Shown here one piece after another: positions 1 to 7,201 of a stretch of 17,229 nt of DNA. The stretch comes from Oribacterium sp. UBA5894 (GTDB lineage: Bacteria > Bacillota > Clostridia > Lachnospirales > Lachnospiraceae): NCBI GenBank assembly GCA_002431355.1, contig DJEQ01000021.1, positions 1 to 17,229 of the forward strand. The letters run 5' to 3'. The stretch's first letter is position 1; the number at the start of each line of letters is the position of its first letter. The position numbers were made by a program, and so were the translations under genes. The notes beneath the pieces were generated by a model, which saw only the letters and a list, made by a program, of their open reading frames with translations, did no database searches and was not told the origin of the DNA.

Positions 1-1
1 T

Positions 2-385
2 GGAAATACCATGGGCGGCTGGAATACGTTCGGGTCGAGAGGCGGAAGAGGCGCAGGGAGCGGACCTGCGCGTGGGCTGAAGGACCAGGGTCTGGATCGG
101 ATGCCGGGTGGATATGGCAGCACAGGCCGTAGCGACTTCGTGCAGGCGAGTGCGCCGTATTTCACTACGCACCGCGCACAGACAGAGGCGCTTTCAGACG
201 AAGCCTTTCAGACATTCCTTTCGAAGCTCCATGCAGGCATGCATGTGAAGCATCAGAAGTATGGGGAGGGTGTGATTCTGAATGTAGAGGAGGACATTAC
301 CCGCCTTCGGTTCTCAGATGTCACGCGGAGCTTTCAGACACGGGCCCTCGCTGAGAAGAAGCTTCTCACGTTCACAGAGAAATGA
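2..385 (+). CDS. pcrA: UvrD/PcrA-type ATP-dependent DNA helicase, C-terminal fragment
   Basis: The frame is open from base 2 to the stop at 383-385, so this is the 3' end of a gene that starts outside the window. The fragment has two parts. The first is a Gly/Arg/Ser-rich, probably disordered linker of about 70 residues. The second is a compact end domain containing GMHVKHQKYGEGVILNVE, followed by a short run ending in LLTFTEK. The V-x-H-x-K-[YF]-G-x-G-x-[VI] pattern near the extreme C-terminus is typical of the Tudor-like tail of PcrA/UvrD helicases, which in Bacillus contacts RNA polymerase. PcrA unwinds DNA in repair and displaces stalled complexes. The motor motifs lie upstream and cannot be checked here, so the identification rests on the tail alone. 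Another UvrD-like helicase of the same family is possible. Confidence 0.65.
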   Translation, partial: GNTMGGWNTFGSRGGRGAGSGPARGLKDQGLDRMPGGYGSTGRSDFVQASAPYFTTHRAQTEALSDEAFQTFLSKLHAGMHVKHQKYGEGVILNVEEDITRLRFSDVTRSFQTRALAEKKLLTFTEK

Positions 386-457
386 GCGCGCTGAGGACGA
401 AATAATCTTGTGGATAGGCTTCGGTAGGAGAGAACTAGAAAAATGAAGATTGCTTCT

Positions 458-800
458 TTACTCGTGCATATATACGATTTCTAAAATTGATCTTCTGTAT
501 ATAGATTTTTTGAAAAATCAGCATACGCTTATAAGCGTACTATACACAATGCGCTGTTTACAGAAATCGTATATATGCATTTTGCGTATTTTTCGGAAAA
601 TTTGCTCTTTAACTATATACAAACCTTGCTTTTTGAAAATCGTATATATTGAAAATGCATGGCCGGTTTGAAATAAGCCATTTCAATATATACGATTTTT
701 GAAAATGGCGGATCGTATATATTTTTCTGCCCGAAAGCGAGCTTTTGACCTAAAATGCATATATACAATTTTAAAAAATGGCTTTCCGTATATACTTTTG
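458..800. repeat. Tandem array of about five ~73-bp units with paired inverted CGTATATA cores
   Basis: This AT-rich tract contains nine clear TATATA cores centred near 472, 501, 572, 616, 645, 690, 718, 763 and 791. A weak tenth (CTATACAC) lies near 543. Spacing alternates at about 28 and 45 bp, giving a 73-bp period. Within each unit the left core reads (TGC)ATATATACGATTT and the right core reads its complement, AAATCGTATATA, so each unit can form a hairpin with a loop of about 15-20 nt. Units at 679-750 and 751-810 align best, sharing TATATAC, AAAATGGC and CGTATATA in register. Exact matches between units include 465-480 against the complement of 564-579 (16 nt). No convincing ORF fits; a 73-codon frame (450-671) is low-complexity. 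Function is unknown. Possible roles are a multi-site protein-binding locus, a structured RNA or an intergenic repeat family. Confidence 0.85.
636..699. repeat. Perfect 19-bp inverted repeat inside the dyad array
   Basis: Bases 681-699 (TTTCAATATATACGATTTT) are the exact reverse complement of 636-654, separated by 26 bp. The right arm also pairs perfectly over 12 bp in the other direction (685-696 with 712-723). The same core can therefore join two mutually exclusive hairpins. Confidence 0.9.
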
Positions 801-820
801 TGTCAGATTCTGTTCGCCTG

Positions 821-885
821 CCCTCCGGGCTCCTCTTGGTCCGCCACCCTCCGGGCTCCCTTTCATAGCTCCCGCGCTATGAAAG
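821..885. repeat. GC-rich direct repeat and 10-bp hairpin between array and metG promoter
   Basis: The 13-mer CCCTCCGGGCTCC occurs exactly at 821-833 and 847-859 (period 26). It is followed at once by a perfect 10-bp stem, CTTTCATAGC (860-869) with GCTATGAAAG (876-885), around a 6-nt loop. GGGC before the stem and CCC after it can extend the pairing with a bulge. The composition is unlike the AT-rich array next to it. It could be the end of a transcript crossing the array, but the run after it (TATTCTTG) is only a weak terminator tail, so its role is unknown. Confidence 0.6.
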
Positions 886-893
886 CCCTATTC

Positions 894-922
894 TTGCAAT
901 TATCCCCCAAATCACGTATAGT
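894..922 (+). promoter_or_regulatory. Predicted sigma-A type promoter of metG
   Basis: TTGCAA (894-899) and TATAGT (917-922) are separated by 17 bp, which places the start of transcription near 929. That gives a leader of about 77 nt before metG. No T-box specifier region or antiterminator sequence is apparent in the leader. Confidence 0.7.
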
Positions 923-970
923 TATTAAGTTAAGGCACTGTGAAATCGTGCGAAAATCTAGACATCGGGT

Positions 971-998
971 CGCCTTCCATTCGGGCGTCCGGAAGGAG
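971..998 (+). promoter_or_regulatory. metG leader: alternative hairpins around the ribosome binding site
   Basis: The ribosome site GGAAGGAG (991-998) can be paired by CCTTCC at 973-978, giving a 6-bp stem over a 12-nt loop. A competing small stem, CGCC (971-974) with GGCG (984-987), would release it. This is a pairing seen in sequence only; regulation is inferred. Confidence 0.4.
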
Positions 999-1005
999 AG
1001 TATTT

Positions 1006-3084
1006 ATGGAAAAGAAACCTTATTACATTACCACGGCGATTGCCTATGCATCCGGCAAGCCGCATATTGGAAACACATATGAAATCGTGCTGGCAGATGC
1101 CATTGCGCGCTACAAGAGATTCCAGGGCTATGATGTCCGTTTCCAGACCGGAACCGACGAGCATGGTCAGAAGATTGAGGAGAAGGCGAAGGCAGCAGGT
1201 ATGACCCCGAAGGCCTTTGTCGATGAGACCGCCGGAGAAATCAAGACCATCTGGGATCTTATGAACACCTCTTACGATAAGTTCATCCGTACCACGGATG
1301 CCGATCACGAGAAGCAGGTTCAGAAGATGTTCAAGAAGATGTACGACAAGGGCGACATCTATAAGTCCGAGTATGAGGGCTGGTACTGCACTCCATGTGA
1401 GTCCTTCTGGACAGATTCTCAGCTCGTCGATGGCAAGTGCCCGGACTGCGGACGTCCGGTACAGAAGGAGCGCGAGGAAGCGTACTTCTTTAAGATGAGT
1501 AAGTATGCGGATCGCCTCATGCAGTACTACGATGAGCACCCAGAGTTTATTCAGCCGGTTTCCCGTAAGAATGAGATGGTCAACAACTTCCTGAAGCCAG
1601 GTCTCCAGGATCTCTGCGTCTCCAGAACGACCTTCAAGTGGGGCATTCCGGTCGTGGAGGATCCGAAGCACGTCGTTTATGTATGGCTCGACGCGCTCAC
1701 GAACTATATCACCGGCCTCGGCTATGATGTGGACGGAAACAGTGATCCGATGTTCGCGAAGTACTGGCCGGCCGATCTTCATCTGATCGGAAAGGACATC
1801 ATCCGCTTCCATACCATTTACTGGCCGATCTTCCTGATGAGCCTCGATCTTCCGCTTCCAAAGAAGGTCTTCGGCCATCCATGGCTTCTGACCGCTGCCG
1901 GCAAGTCACAGGAAGGCATCAAGATGTCGAAGTCTCGGGGCAATGTCATCTACGCGGATGATCTCGCGAAGATCTTCGGTGTGGATGCCGTTCGTTTCTT
2001 CGTGATTCATGAAATGCCATATGAGAACGATGGCGTGATTTCCTGGGAGCTCATGGTCGAGCGTTACAACTCCATGCTCGCGAATATCCTCGGAAACCTC
2101 GTAAAGCGCACGATCTCGATGAGCAACAAGTACTTCGACGGCATCGTGGAGGACAAGGGTGTCACCGGACCGATGGATGAGGATCTGAAGAGCACGATTC
2201 TTCAGGCCGTAAAGACCACGAGTGACAAGATGGATCAGCTCCGTGTTGCGGATGCGCTGACGGCGGTCTTTGATATCTTCCGTCGCTCCAACAAGTACAT
2301 TGATGAGACGGAGCCGTGGGTACTGGCGAAGGATCCAGAGAAGGCGGACCGTCTGAAGACCGTCATGTACAATCTGACCGAGGCCATCACGATCGGTGCT
2401 TCCCTTCTTGAGAGCTTTATGCCAGAGACCGCGGACGCTATTCTTTCTGAAATTCATGCGGAGAAGCGCGCCCTTCAGGATATGGACCGCTGGGGCCTGT
2501 ACCAGTCGGGCACGAAGGTGACCGATGCACCAGCGACCCTCTTCGAGCGAAAGAAGGAAGAGGATGTCATGGTCGAGGTCGAGAAGATCGAGGCCGCACA
2601 GCGTGCACAGTATGAAGCACAGCAGGCAAAGGATGCAGCGGCCAATGCAGACGCCCAGAACGAAGCCGCAGATGCAGAGGACGACGGCATGCCGGAGGAG
2701 CTCCTGGAGAATGGCGACTGTGCGCCAGATACACATATCGCCACGGCCGAAGGAAAGCCAGAAATCAGCTTCGAGGATTTTGATAAGGTCGAGCTCCGCA
2801 TCGGAAAGATTCTGCATGCGGAGGAGGTTCCGAAGTCGAAGAAGCTTCTGAAGCTTCGTGTACAGGTCGGCGCAGAGACCCGCACGATTCTGAGCGGTAT
2901 TAAAAAGACCTACAAACCAGAAGATCTCGTCGGAAAGCGCGTCATGATTGTGGCCAACCTTGCTCCACGTATGATTGCCGGCGAAGAATCACAGGGCATG
3001 ATCGTTGCGGCAGAGGACGATGATGCAAACATTGCCCTGATGACCCCGATGGCGAAGATGCCAAGCGGCAGCCTGATCGGCTGA
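1006..3084 (+). CDS. metG: Methionyl-tRNA synthetase with C-terminal tRNA-binding domain
   Basis: This cytoplasmic class I aminoacyl-tRNA synthetase charges tRNA-Met with methionine using ATP. The ATG at 1006 is chosen because GGAAGGAG lies 7 bases upstream and the protein then begins MEKKPYYITTAIAYASGKPH, the usual start of the Rossmann catalytic domain. An upstream in-frame start at 940 lacks this support. Visible motifs are HIGN at residues 20-23 (the HIGH signature), a four-cysteine zinc knuckle at C128, C131, C145 and C148, and KMSKS at 306-310. A Glu/Ala/Asp-rich linker at about residues 520-580 leads into an EMAP/Trbp111-like tRNA-binding domain from about 586 to 692, with the sequence FDKVELRIGKI. 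The 692-residue length fits the long bacterial form that dimerises through this domain. It is the first gene of a run with traX and tatD. Confidence 0.97.
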   Translation: MEKKPYYITTAIAYASGKPHIGNTYEIVLADAIARYKRFQGYDVRFQTGTDEHGQKIEEKAKAAGMTPKAFVDETAGEIKTIWDLMNTSYDKFIRTTDADHEKQVQKMFKKMYDKGDIYKSEYEGWYCTPCESFWTDSQLVDGKCPDCGRPVQKEREEAYFFKMSKYADRLMQYYDEHPEFIQPVSRKNEMVNNFLKPGLQDLCVSRTTFKWGIPVVEDPKHVVYVWLDALTNYITGLGYDVDGNSDPMFAKYWPADLHLIGKDIIRFHTIYWPIFLMSLDLPLPKKVFGHPWLLTAAGKSQEGIKMSKSRGNVIYADDLAKIFGVDAVRFFVIHEMPYENDGVISWELMVERYNSMLANILGNLVKRTISMSNKYFDGIVEDKGVTGPMDEDLKSTILQAVKTTSDKMDQLRVADALTAVFDIFRRSNKYIDETEPWVLAKDPEKADRLKTVMYNLTEAITIGASLLESFMPETADAILSEIHAEKRALQDMDRWGLYQSGTKVTDAPATLFERKKEEDVMVEVEKIEAAQRAQYEAQQAKDAAANADAQNEAADAEDDGMPEELLENGDCAPDTHIATAEGKPEISFEDFDKVELRIGKILHAEEVPKSKKLLKLRVQVGAETRTILSGIKKTYKPEDLVGKRVMIVANLAPRMIAGEESQGMIVAAEDDDANIALMTPMAKMPSGSLIG

Positions 3085-3096
3085 TTTTACAGAACC

Positions 3097-3129
3097 ACGA
3101 CCGGCGCACAGCAACGGTGCTCCGGTCGT
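3097..3129 (+). other. Intercistronic stem-loop between metG and traX
   Basis: ACGACCGG (3097-3104) pairs perfectly with CCGGTCGT (3122-3129). Inside it GCAC (3106-3109) pairs with GTGC (3117-3120) around a 7-nt loop, and one C/T mismatch separates the two stems. No T-run follows, so it is not a standard intrinsic terminator. It may set the 3' end of metG mRNA or limit readthrough into traX. Confidence 0.55.
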
Positions 3130-3140
3130 AGCTTAATATT

Positions 3141-3914
3141 ATGTCTACTTATCAAAGTGTGTTAAAAAGCACCAAAAATCATATCGGACTGTCCGGTGGC
3201 TTCCTGAAGCTCTTTGCAGTACTCATGATGACCGCCTATGATTTCGCCGTGGTTATCATCCAGAATGGAAAGCTCTACGGATACTCCGAAGAATATTATC
3301 AGATGGCAATCGCCACAGCCGAAGGGATGCGCTGGCTGAAGCTGTATCACATCCTTCATTTCTGCGGCTGTTTCTGTGTTCCGATCTTCGCGTTTCTCTG
3401 CGTCGAAGGTTTTCTTCACAGCTCTCATTTCTGGAAATACTTCGGACGCATGCTTCTGCTTGCGCTTCTCAGCGAGGTTCCGTTCGACCTCTGCATGTAC
3501 AACGAGACCTATCATTTCGAACTTCAGAATCCTGTATTTTCTCTGGCTCTCGGGCTGCTGGTGCTGTATGGCATGAAGCGGAATAAAAAGCGGGTGGGGC
3601 GAAAATGGATCGGAGTGGCCCTGGGCTGTCTGGTGGCCTATGCGGCGCATTTTCAGTTCGGCATTCCCATTCTTCTGGGCATGGCCCTTATGTATAATTT
3701 CCATAAGGAAAAAAATCTGCAGATGGCGTGTGGAGCCCTCGTTACGGCGGCCGCATCGACCAGTGTGCATTTTCTGCCGGTTCTCTGTTTTCTGCCGCTC
3801 TGGTTTTACAATGGAGAACGTGGACGACTTCCACTCAAGTGGTTCTACTATTTTTACTATCCACTTCATCTCATGCTTTTCTATGCCATGATTTACATCG
3901 GAGCTTTACTATAA
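3141..3914 (+). CDS. TraX family integral membrane protein
   Basis: This 257-residue polytopic membrane protein has hydrophobic segments near residues 20-40, 70-95, 105-125, 130-145, 155-190 and 200-255. The family was named for F-pilin N-acetylation by plasmid TraX, but chromosomal homologues are common in Firmicutes and mostly uncharacterised; an acyltransferase-like role is only an inference. Family hallmarks are FLKLFAVLMMTAYDF near the start, FLCVEGFLHSSHFWKYFGRM, the LSEVPFDL segment in the middle, and a C-terminal YNGERG...KWFYYFYYPLHL motif. The ATG at 3141 has no clear Shine-Dalgarno sequence; a stem-loop and GCTTAATATT fill the space, so translation may be weak or coupled. The stop overlaps the tatD start (TAATG), indicating co-translation. 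Confidence 0.85.
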   Translation: MSTYQSVLKSTKNHIGLSGGFLKLFAVLMMTAYDFAVVIIQNGKLYGYSEEYYQMAIATAEGMRWLKLYHILHFCGCFCVPIFAFLCVEGFLHSSHFWKYFGRMLLLALLSEVPFDLCMYNETYHFELQNPVFSLALGLLVLYGMKRNKKRVGRKWIGVALGCLVAYAAHFQFGIPILLGMALMYNFHKEKNLQMACGALVTAAASTSVHFLPVLCFLPLWFYNGERGRLPLKWFYYFYYPLHLMLFYAMIYIGALL

Positions 3915-4771
3915 TGATCACAGAAACAAAGATTTTTGACACGCATGCACATCTCATGGATCCGGCGTTTGATGAGGACCGTGCCATGGTCCTTTCTGAT
4001 CTTGGCGCACACGGCATCGGTGGGTTTACAGAAATTGGCTTTGATCTTCCGTCCAGCGAGGCTGCGGTCATGCTTTCCCGACGGGAGGCGACCGCCTACG
4101 CGGCCGTAGGCATTCATCCAGACCACAGTGAGGGCGTCTCTGAGGAGAACATCGAGGATCTTCGACGATGGGCCACAACCGAGCCGAAGGTCGTCGCCAT
4201 CGGAGAAATCGGGCTGGATTATCACTATACCCGAGAGGGCATCCTCCGCACGGCCGCCGCAGCGGGGAAGGAGCTGGATCCCGCACTTCTTGCGGGCGCG
4301 GATCCGGATCCGGAGATCCAGAAGGCAACGTTTCGACGGATGCTTCAGCTTGCGCGGGAGGTGCAGCTGCCCATCAATGTGCATTCACGGGAGGCAGCGC
4401 AGGATACCTATGATCTCATCGTCGAGGAGCTGGGCCATCAGGCGTCCGGCATCATCCATTGCTTCGGCTATTCGGTCGAAATGGCGGAGCGCTTCGTGAA
4501 GCTTGGGATGTACATCGGTGTCGGAGGGGTTGTCACCTTTAAAAATTCCCGGAAACTGAAGGAAGTGGTGGAGCACATTCCAATGGAACGCATGGTCCTT
4601 GAAACGGACTGTCCATACATGGCTCCAGTGCCGCTGCGTGGTACCCGGAATGATCCGAGAAATCTTCCCTATGTGGTGGAGGAAATCGCACGGCTTCGCG
4701 GAATGGCTCCGGCGGAGCTTGTGCGCATCACGACGGAAAATGCGAAATGCGTGTATCGCATTCCATCATAG
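3914..4771 (+). CDS. TatD family metal-dependent hydrolase (putative DNase)
   Basis: This is a cytoplasmic TIM-barrel metal hydrolase of 285 residues. TatD proteins have been reported to have 3'-5' exonuclease/DNase activity, though substrates of Firmicute members such as YabD are poorly defined. The ATG at 3914 shares its A with the traX stop (TAATG) and GGAG lies about 10 bases upstream; longer in-frame starts run inside traX. Metal ligands expected for the family are present: H11 and H13 (DTHAHL), E98 (GEIGLDYHY), H157 (NVHSRE), H182 (IIHCFG) and D232 (LETDCPY). The C-terminal RNDPRNLPYVVEEIA motif is also typical. Between the YHYT and ATFRRM elements there is an Ala/Asp/Pro-rich stretch about 20 residues longer than the usual loop. 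The gene often sits next to metG in Firmicutes, as it nearly does here. Confidence 0.93.
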   Translation: MITETKIFDTHAHLMDPAFDEDRAMVLSDLGAHGIGGFTEIGFDLPSSEAAVMLSRREATAYAAVGIHPDHSEGVSEENIEDLRRWATTEPKVVAIGEIGLDYHYTREGILRTAAAAGKELDPALLAGADPDPEIQKATFRRMLQLAREVQLPINVHSREAAQDTYDLIVEELGHQASGIIHCFGYSVEMAERFVKLGMYIGVGGVVTFKNSRKLKEVVEHIPMERMVLETDCPYMAPVPLRGTRNDPRNLPYVVEEIARLRGMAPAELVRITTENAKCVYRIPS

Positions 4772-4841
4772 CTTTCGACAGACGTCCAGGCTTTCAGGGC
4801 AAAACAAAAGTGATGCTCGCATTCCATCGCCGCTTTCGACA
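4756..4841 (+). repeat. 25-bp direct repeat duplicating the tatD 3' end
   Basis: Bases 4756-4780 span the last codons and stop of tatD, and 4817-4841 repeat them with 22 of 25 identities (TCGCATTCCATC, then three differing bases, then GCTTTCGACA). The offset is 61 bp. The A-rich bases before each copy are loosely similar too, suggesting a decayed tandem duplication of the gene end. The rest of the gap (4772-4922) shows no gene and no convincing promoter or terminator. Confidence 0.7.
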
Positions 4842-4922
4842 TGGGATGGACGCGGACGCATGGAGCGAAACGCACGCTCGCCACAGCCGACATTGGCTTT
4901 ATGCTGTAGAAAGGATGTCTAT

Positions 4923-7190
4923 ATGAAAAAAACGACCCTCAGCCTCGCCCTGGCTGCGCTCATGCTCGTGAGTACCCTGACGGGCTGCACGCAGTCTGCA
5001 GTGGAGGATACGCTGAAAAAATTTGAGCAGTATATGCCGGAGCAGGAGGTCAATCAGACCATTTCGGAGAATTCGAAGTGGATCAACTCCACGATTGATG
5101 GCACGATCAATGCAGATACGCCGACGAATGTAAAGGACGATTTCTATACCGCCGTCAATAAGGACTGGCTGCTTCAGCCACTTCCCGACGGAGTAGAGGA
5201 TGAAAGCGTCTTTAACGACATCGGCGAGCAGTACAGTGAAAAGGTCGAGGCACTGATGGCCATGGCAACGGACGACACGACGGGACTGGATCCGGAGGTG
5301 ATGAGTGCTTCCTCGCTCATCCATATTCAGTCCCTGGTGCATCAGCTGGCAGAGGCTGCCGCGGATACCACGGCCCGCGATGCCATGGGCGCAGAGCCGC
5401 TTCGACCATATATCGAAACGATTTCATCCATCGATTCCATGGAGGCGATGACGGCCTACCTCGGGAGTACAGACGGCCGAAATCCATTTGGACTGGAGCT
5501 CAGCGACTATTCGCTGGAAGCACCGTTTGGGCAGGATGCGGTCAATGACTACACCGTGCTGATTTCACCGACCGCCACACTGGCCCTGCAGTACAAGCTG
5601 TCCTATGTCGACATTGGCCACGGCGGCTTCGGCGCCTATAAATATAACCAGACGCTCCTTTCGTACGTACTGCAGAAGCTTGGGTACAGTGAAGCGGAGG
5701 TACGGCAGCTTCTGACCGCCTGCTATCGCTTTGAGCGGAAGCTTGCACGCTGCCTTCCGACGGATAACCGGCTCATGACGGAGAATTATTATGAAAGCAA
5801 TCAGCAGGTCTATGATCGTGAGGGCCTGGCTGCGCTCGCTGGAAACTATCCCATCATGACGATTCTGGATGCGCTTGGGGTCGGTGCATCGAAGACCTTT
5901 ACCGTGACGGAGCCGCTGCAGCTCGAAGAGCTCGGTCGGATCTATACAGAGAAAAATCTTGCGGACATGAAGGCCTACCTCATCGTGAATACGGTGCTGG
6001 CAGCACAGGATCTTCTCGATGAGACCACATCCGAGATGGCCGCTGACTATGAGCGGCAGATGGCGGAGAATACGAGTACGACGAAGACGGATTCAGAGGA
6101 AGGTGAAGACACGGAGACGGAGGACGGGACCGAAGAGAAGGGTGCGGACGAAGACGGAAGCGCGGAAGGAAGCATCACGGAGCCAGAGGATGTGACGAAT
6201 CCGATGGCGGTCTACTATCGCGACTATGTGCAGAAATATCTTCTCGATGCCTATCAGCAGATGTACATCGGGCACTACTGCACGGCCGCTGCGAAACGAG
6301 AGATTCATGCGATGGCGGAAGAGCTTGCGGCAGAATTTTCGAAGGTCATCGCGGAGAGTGACTGGATGAGCGACGAGACAAAGGCGGCCGCGCAGGAAAA
6401 GCTTTCGGCCATGGGCCTTCACATTCTCTATCCGGATCAGCTCATTGATTACAGCACCCTCTCGTTTGAGGGCTGCGCGAGCCTTGTGGACATGGTGGCC
6501 AGAATCCATACCTTCCATGTGGCGCAGGAAACAAGAAAGGTCAATCAGCCATGCAATCGCAGTGACTGGAATATGGAGGCGATTCCAACGCTGGAGATCA
6601 ATGCCTTCTATTCGGCCATGGATAACTCTGTGAATCTCTGTGCTGCGCTGCTTGCAGGAGATGACCTCTATTCGGAAACGAGGAGCTATGAGGAAAATCT
6701 GGCCTGCCTTGGCACGGTTCTCGGCCATGAGATCACGCATGGCTTCGATACGACCGGATATCAATATGATAAGAATGGACGCCACTATTCCTGGTGGACC
6801 GCAGAGGACCAGTATGCCTATGATCAGCGTGCCAATGCACTTATCCGCTACTACAGTGGTCTGAGTCCAGTGTCGCGCAGCACGTATTTGTCGGGAAGCA
6901 CGGTTTCAGGCGAGGCCATCGCCGATATGGGCGGCATGAAATGTGCACTTGGGCTCGCTGCAAAGGTGGCAGATTTCGACTATGATGCCTTTTTCCGCGC
7001 ATATGCAGTCATGTGGCGGTCGCACCGAACGTATATCAAGGAGTCGATGTACAACAGTGACAGTCATCCGACCGGCATGCTGCGTACCAATGTTACCTTG
7101 ATGCAGTTTGATGAATTTGAAAAAACCTATGACATCGGGCCGGGGGATGGCATGTATCTTCCTGCCGATGAACGAATCATGGTCTGGTAA
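4923..7190 (+). CDS. M13 family zinc metallopeptidase (neprilysin/PepO-like), lipoprotein
   Basis: This is a predicted extracytoplasmic, lipid-anchored zinc endopeptidase of 755 residues, the usual length for M13 enzymes, which cleave oligopeptides. The start at 4923 has GAAAGGA seven bases upstream and opens a lipoprotein signal peptide with lipobox LTGC, Cys at residue 22. Longer in-frame starts upstream would bury this signal inside tatD sequence and are rejected. Catalytic features are complete: the substrate-binding NAFY at 560-563, HEITH at 602-606 (ligands H602 and H606, catalytic E603), and GEAIAD with third ligand E664 and D668. The protein ends in MVW, like the conserved C-terminal Trp of the family. 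An odd Glu/Asp/Thr/Gly-rich low-complexity insert occupies about residues 382-424. The stop overlaps the ribosome site of the ABC gene, so the two are probably co-transcribed. Confidence 0.93.
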   Translation: MKKTTLSLALAALMLVSTLTGCTQSAVEDTLKKFEQYMPEQEVNQTISENSKWINSTIDGTINADTPTNVKDDFYTAVNKDWLLQPLPDGVEDESVFNDIGEQYSEKVEALMAMATDDTTGLDPEVMSASSLIHIQSLVHQLAEAAADTTARDAMGAEPLRPYIETISSIDSMEAMTAYLGSTDGRNPFGLELSDYSLEAPFGQDAVNDYTVLISPTATLALQYKLSYVDIGHGGFGAYKYNQTLLSYVLQKLGYSEAEVRQLLTACYRFERKLARCLPTDNRLMTENYYESNQQVYDREGLAALAGNYPIMTILDALGVGASKTFTVTEPLQLEELGRIYTEKNLADMKAYLIVNTVLAAQDLLDETTSEMAADYERQMAENTSTTKTDSEEGEDTETEDGTEEKGADEDGSAEGSITEPEDVTNPMAVYYRDYVQKYLLDAYQQMYIGHYCTAAAKREIHAMAEELAAEFSKVIAESDWMSDETKAAAQEKLSAMGLHILYPDQLIDYSTLSFEGCASLVDMVARIHTFHVAQETRKVNQPCNRSDWNMEAIPTLEINAFYSAMDNSVNLCAALLAGDDLYSETRSYEENLACLGTVLGHEITHGFDTTGYQYDKNGRHYSWWTAEDQYAYDQRANALIRYYSGLSPVSRSTYLSGSTVSGEAIADMGGMKCALGLAAKVADFDYDAFFRAYAVMWRSHRTYIKESMYNSDSHPTGMLRTNVTLMQFDEFEKTYDIGPGDGMYLPADERIMVW

Positions 7191-7201
7191 AGGAGGCAGG
7201 G

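Noticed and set aside
450..671. 73-codon frame inside the AT-rich array
   Set aside because: Its residues (Ile/Tyr/Leu/Lys-rich) are simply the translation of the TATATA repeats; no ribosome site and no domain.
458..800. CRISPR array
   Set aside because: Units are degenerate, contain internal dyads rather than identical repeats with unique spacers, and no cas genes are present.
929..1005. T-box or SAM riboswitch ahead of metG
   Set aside because: The leader is only about 77 nt and lacks the T-box consensus and the multi-helix fold of a riboswitch.
958..2817. Long antisense frames opposite metG (about 300 codons each)
   Set aside because: They mirror the codon bias of metG; the translations show no family features and metG is certain. 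The same applies to long antisense frames opposite dctM and the DHHW gene.
4599..4922. N-terminal extension of the M13 peptidase
   Set aside because: The frame is open but overlaps tatD; the lipoprotein signal and ribosome site place the start at 4923.
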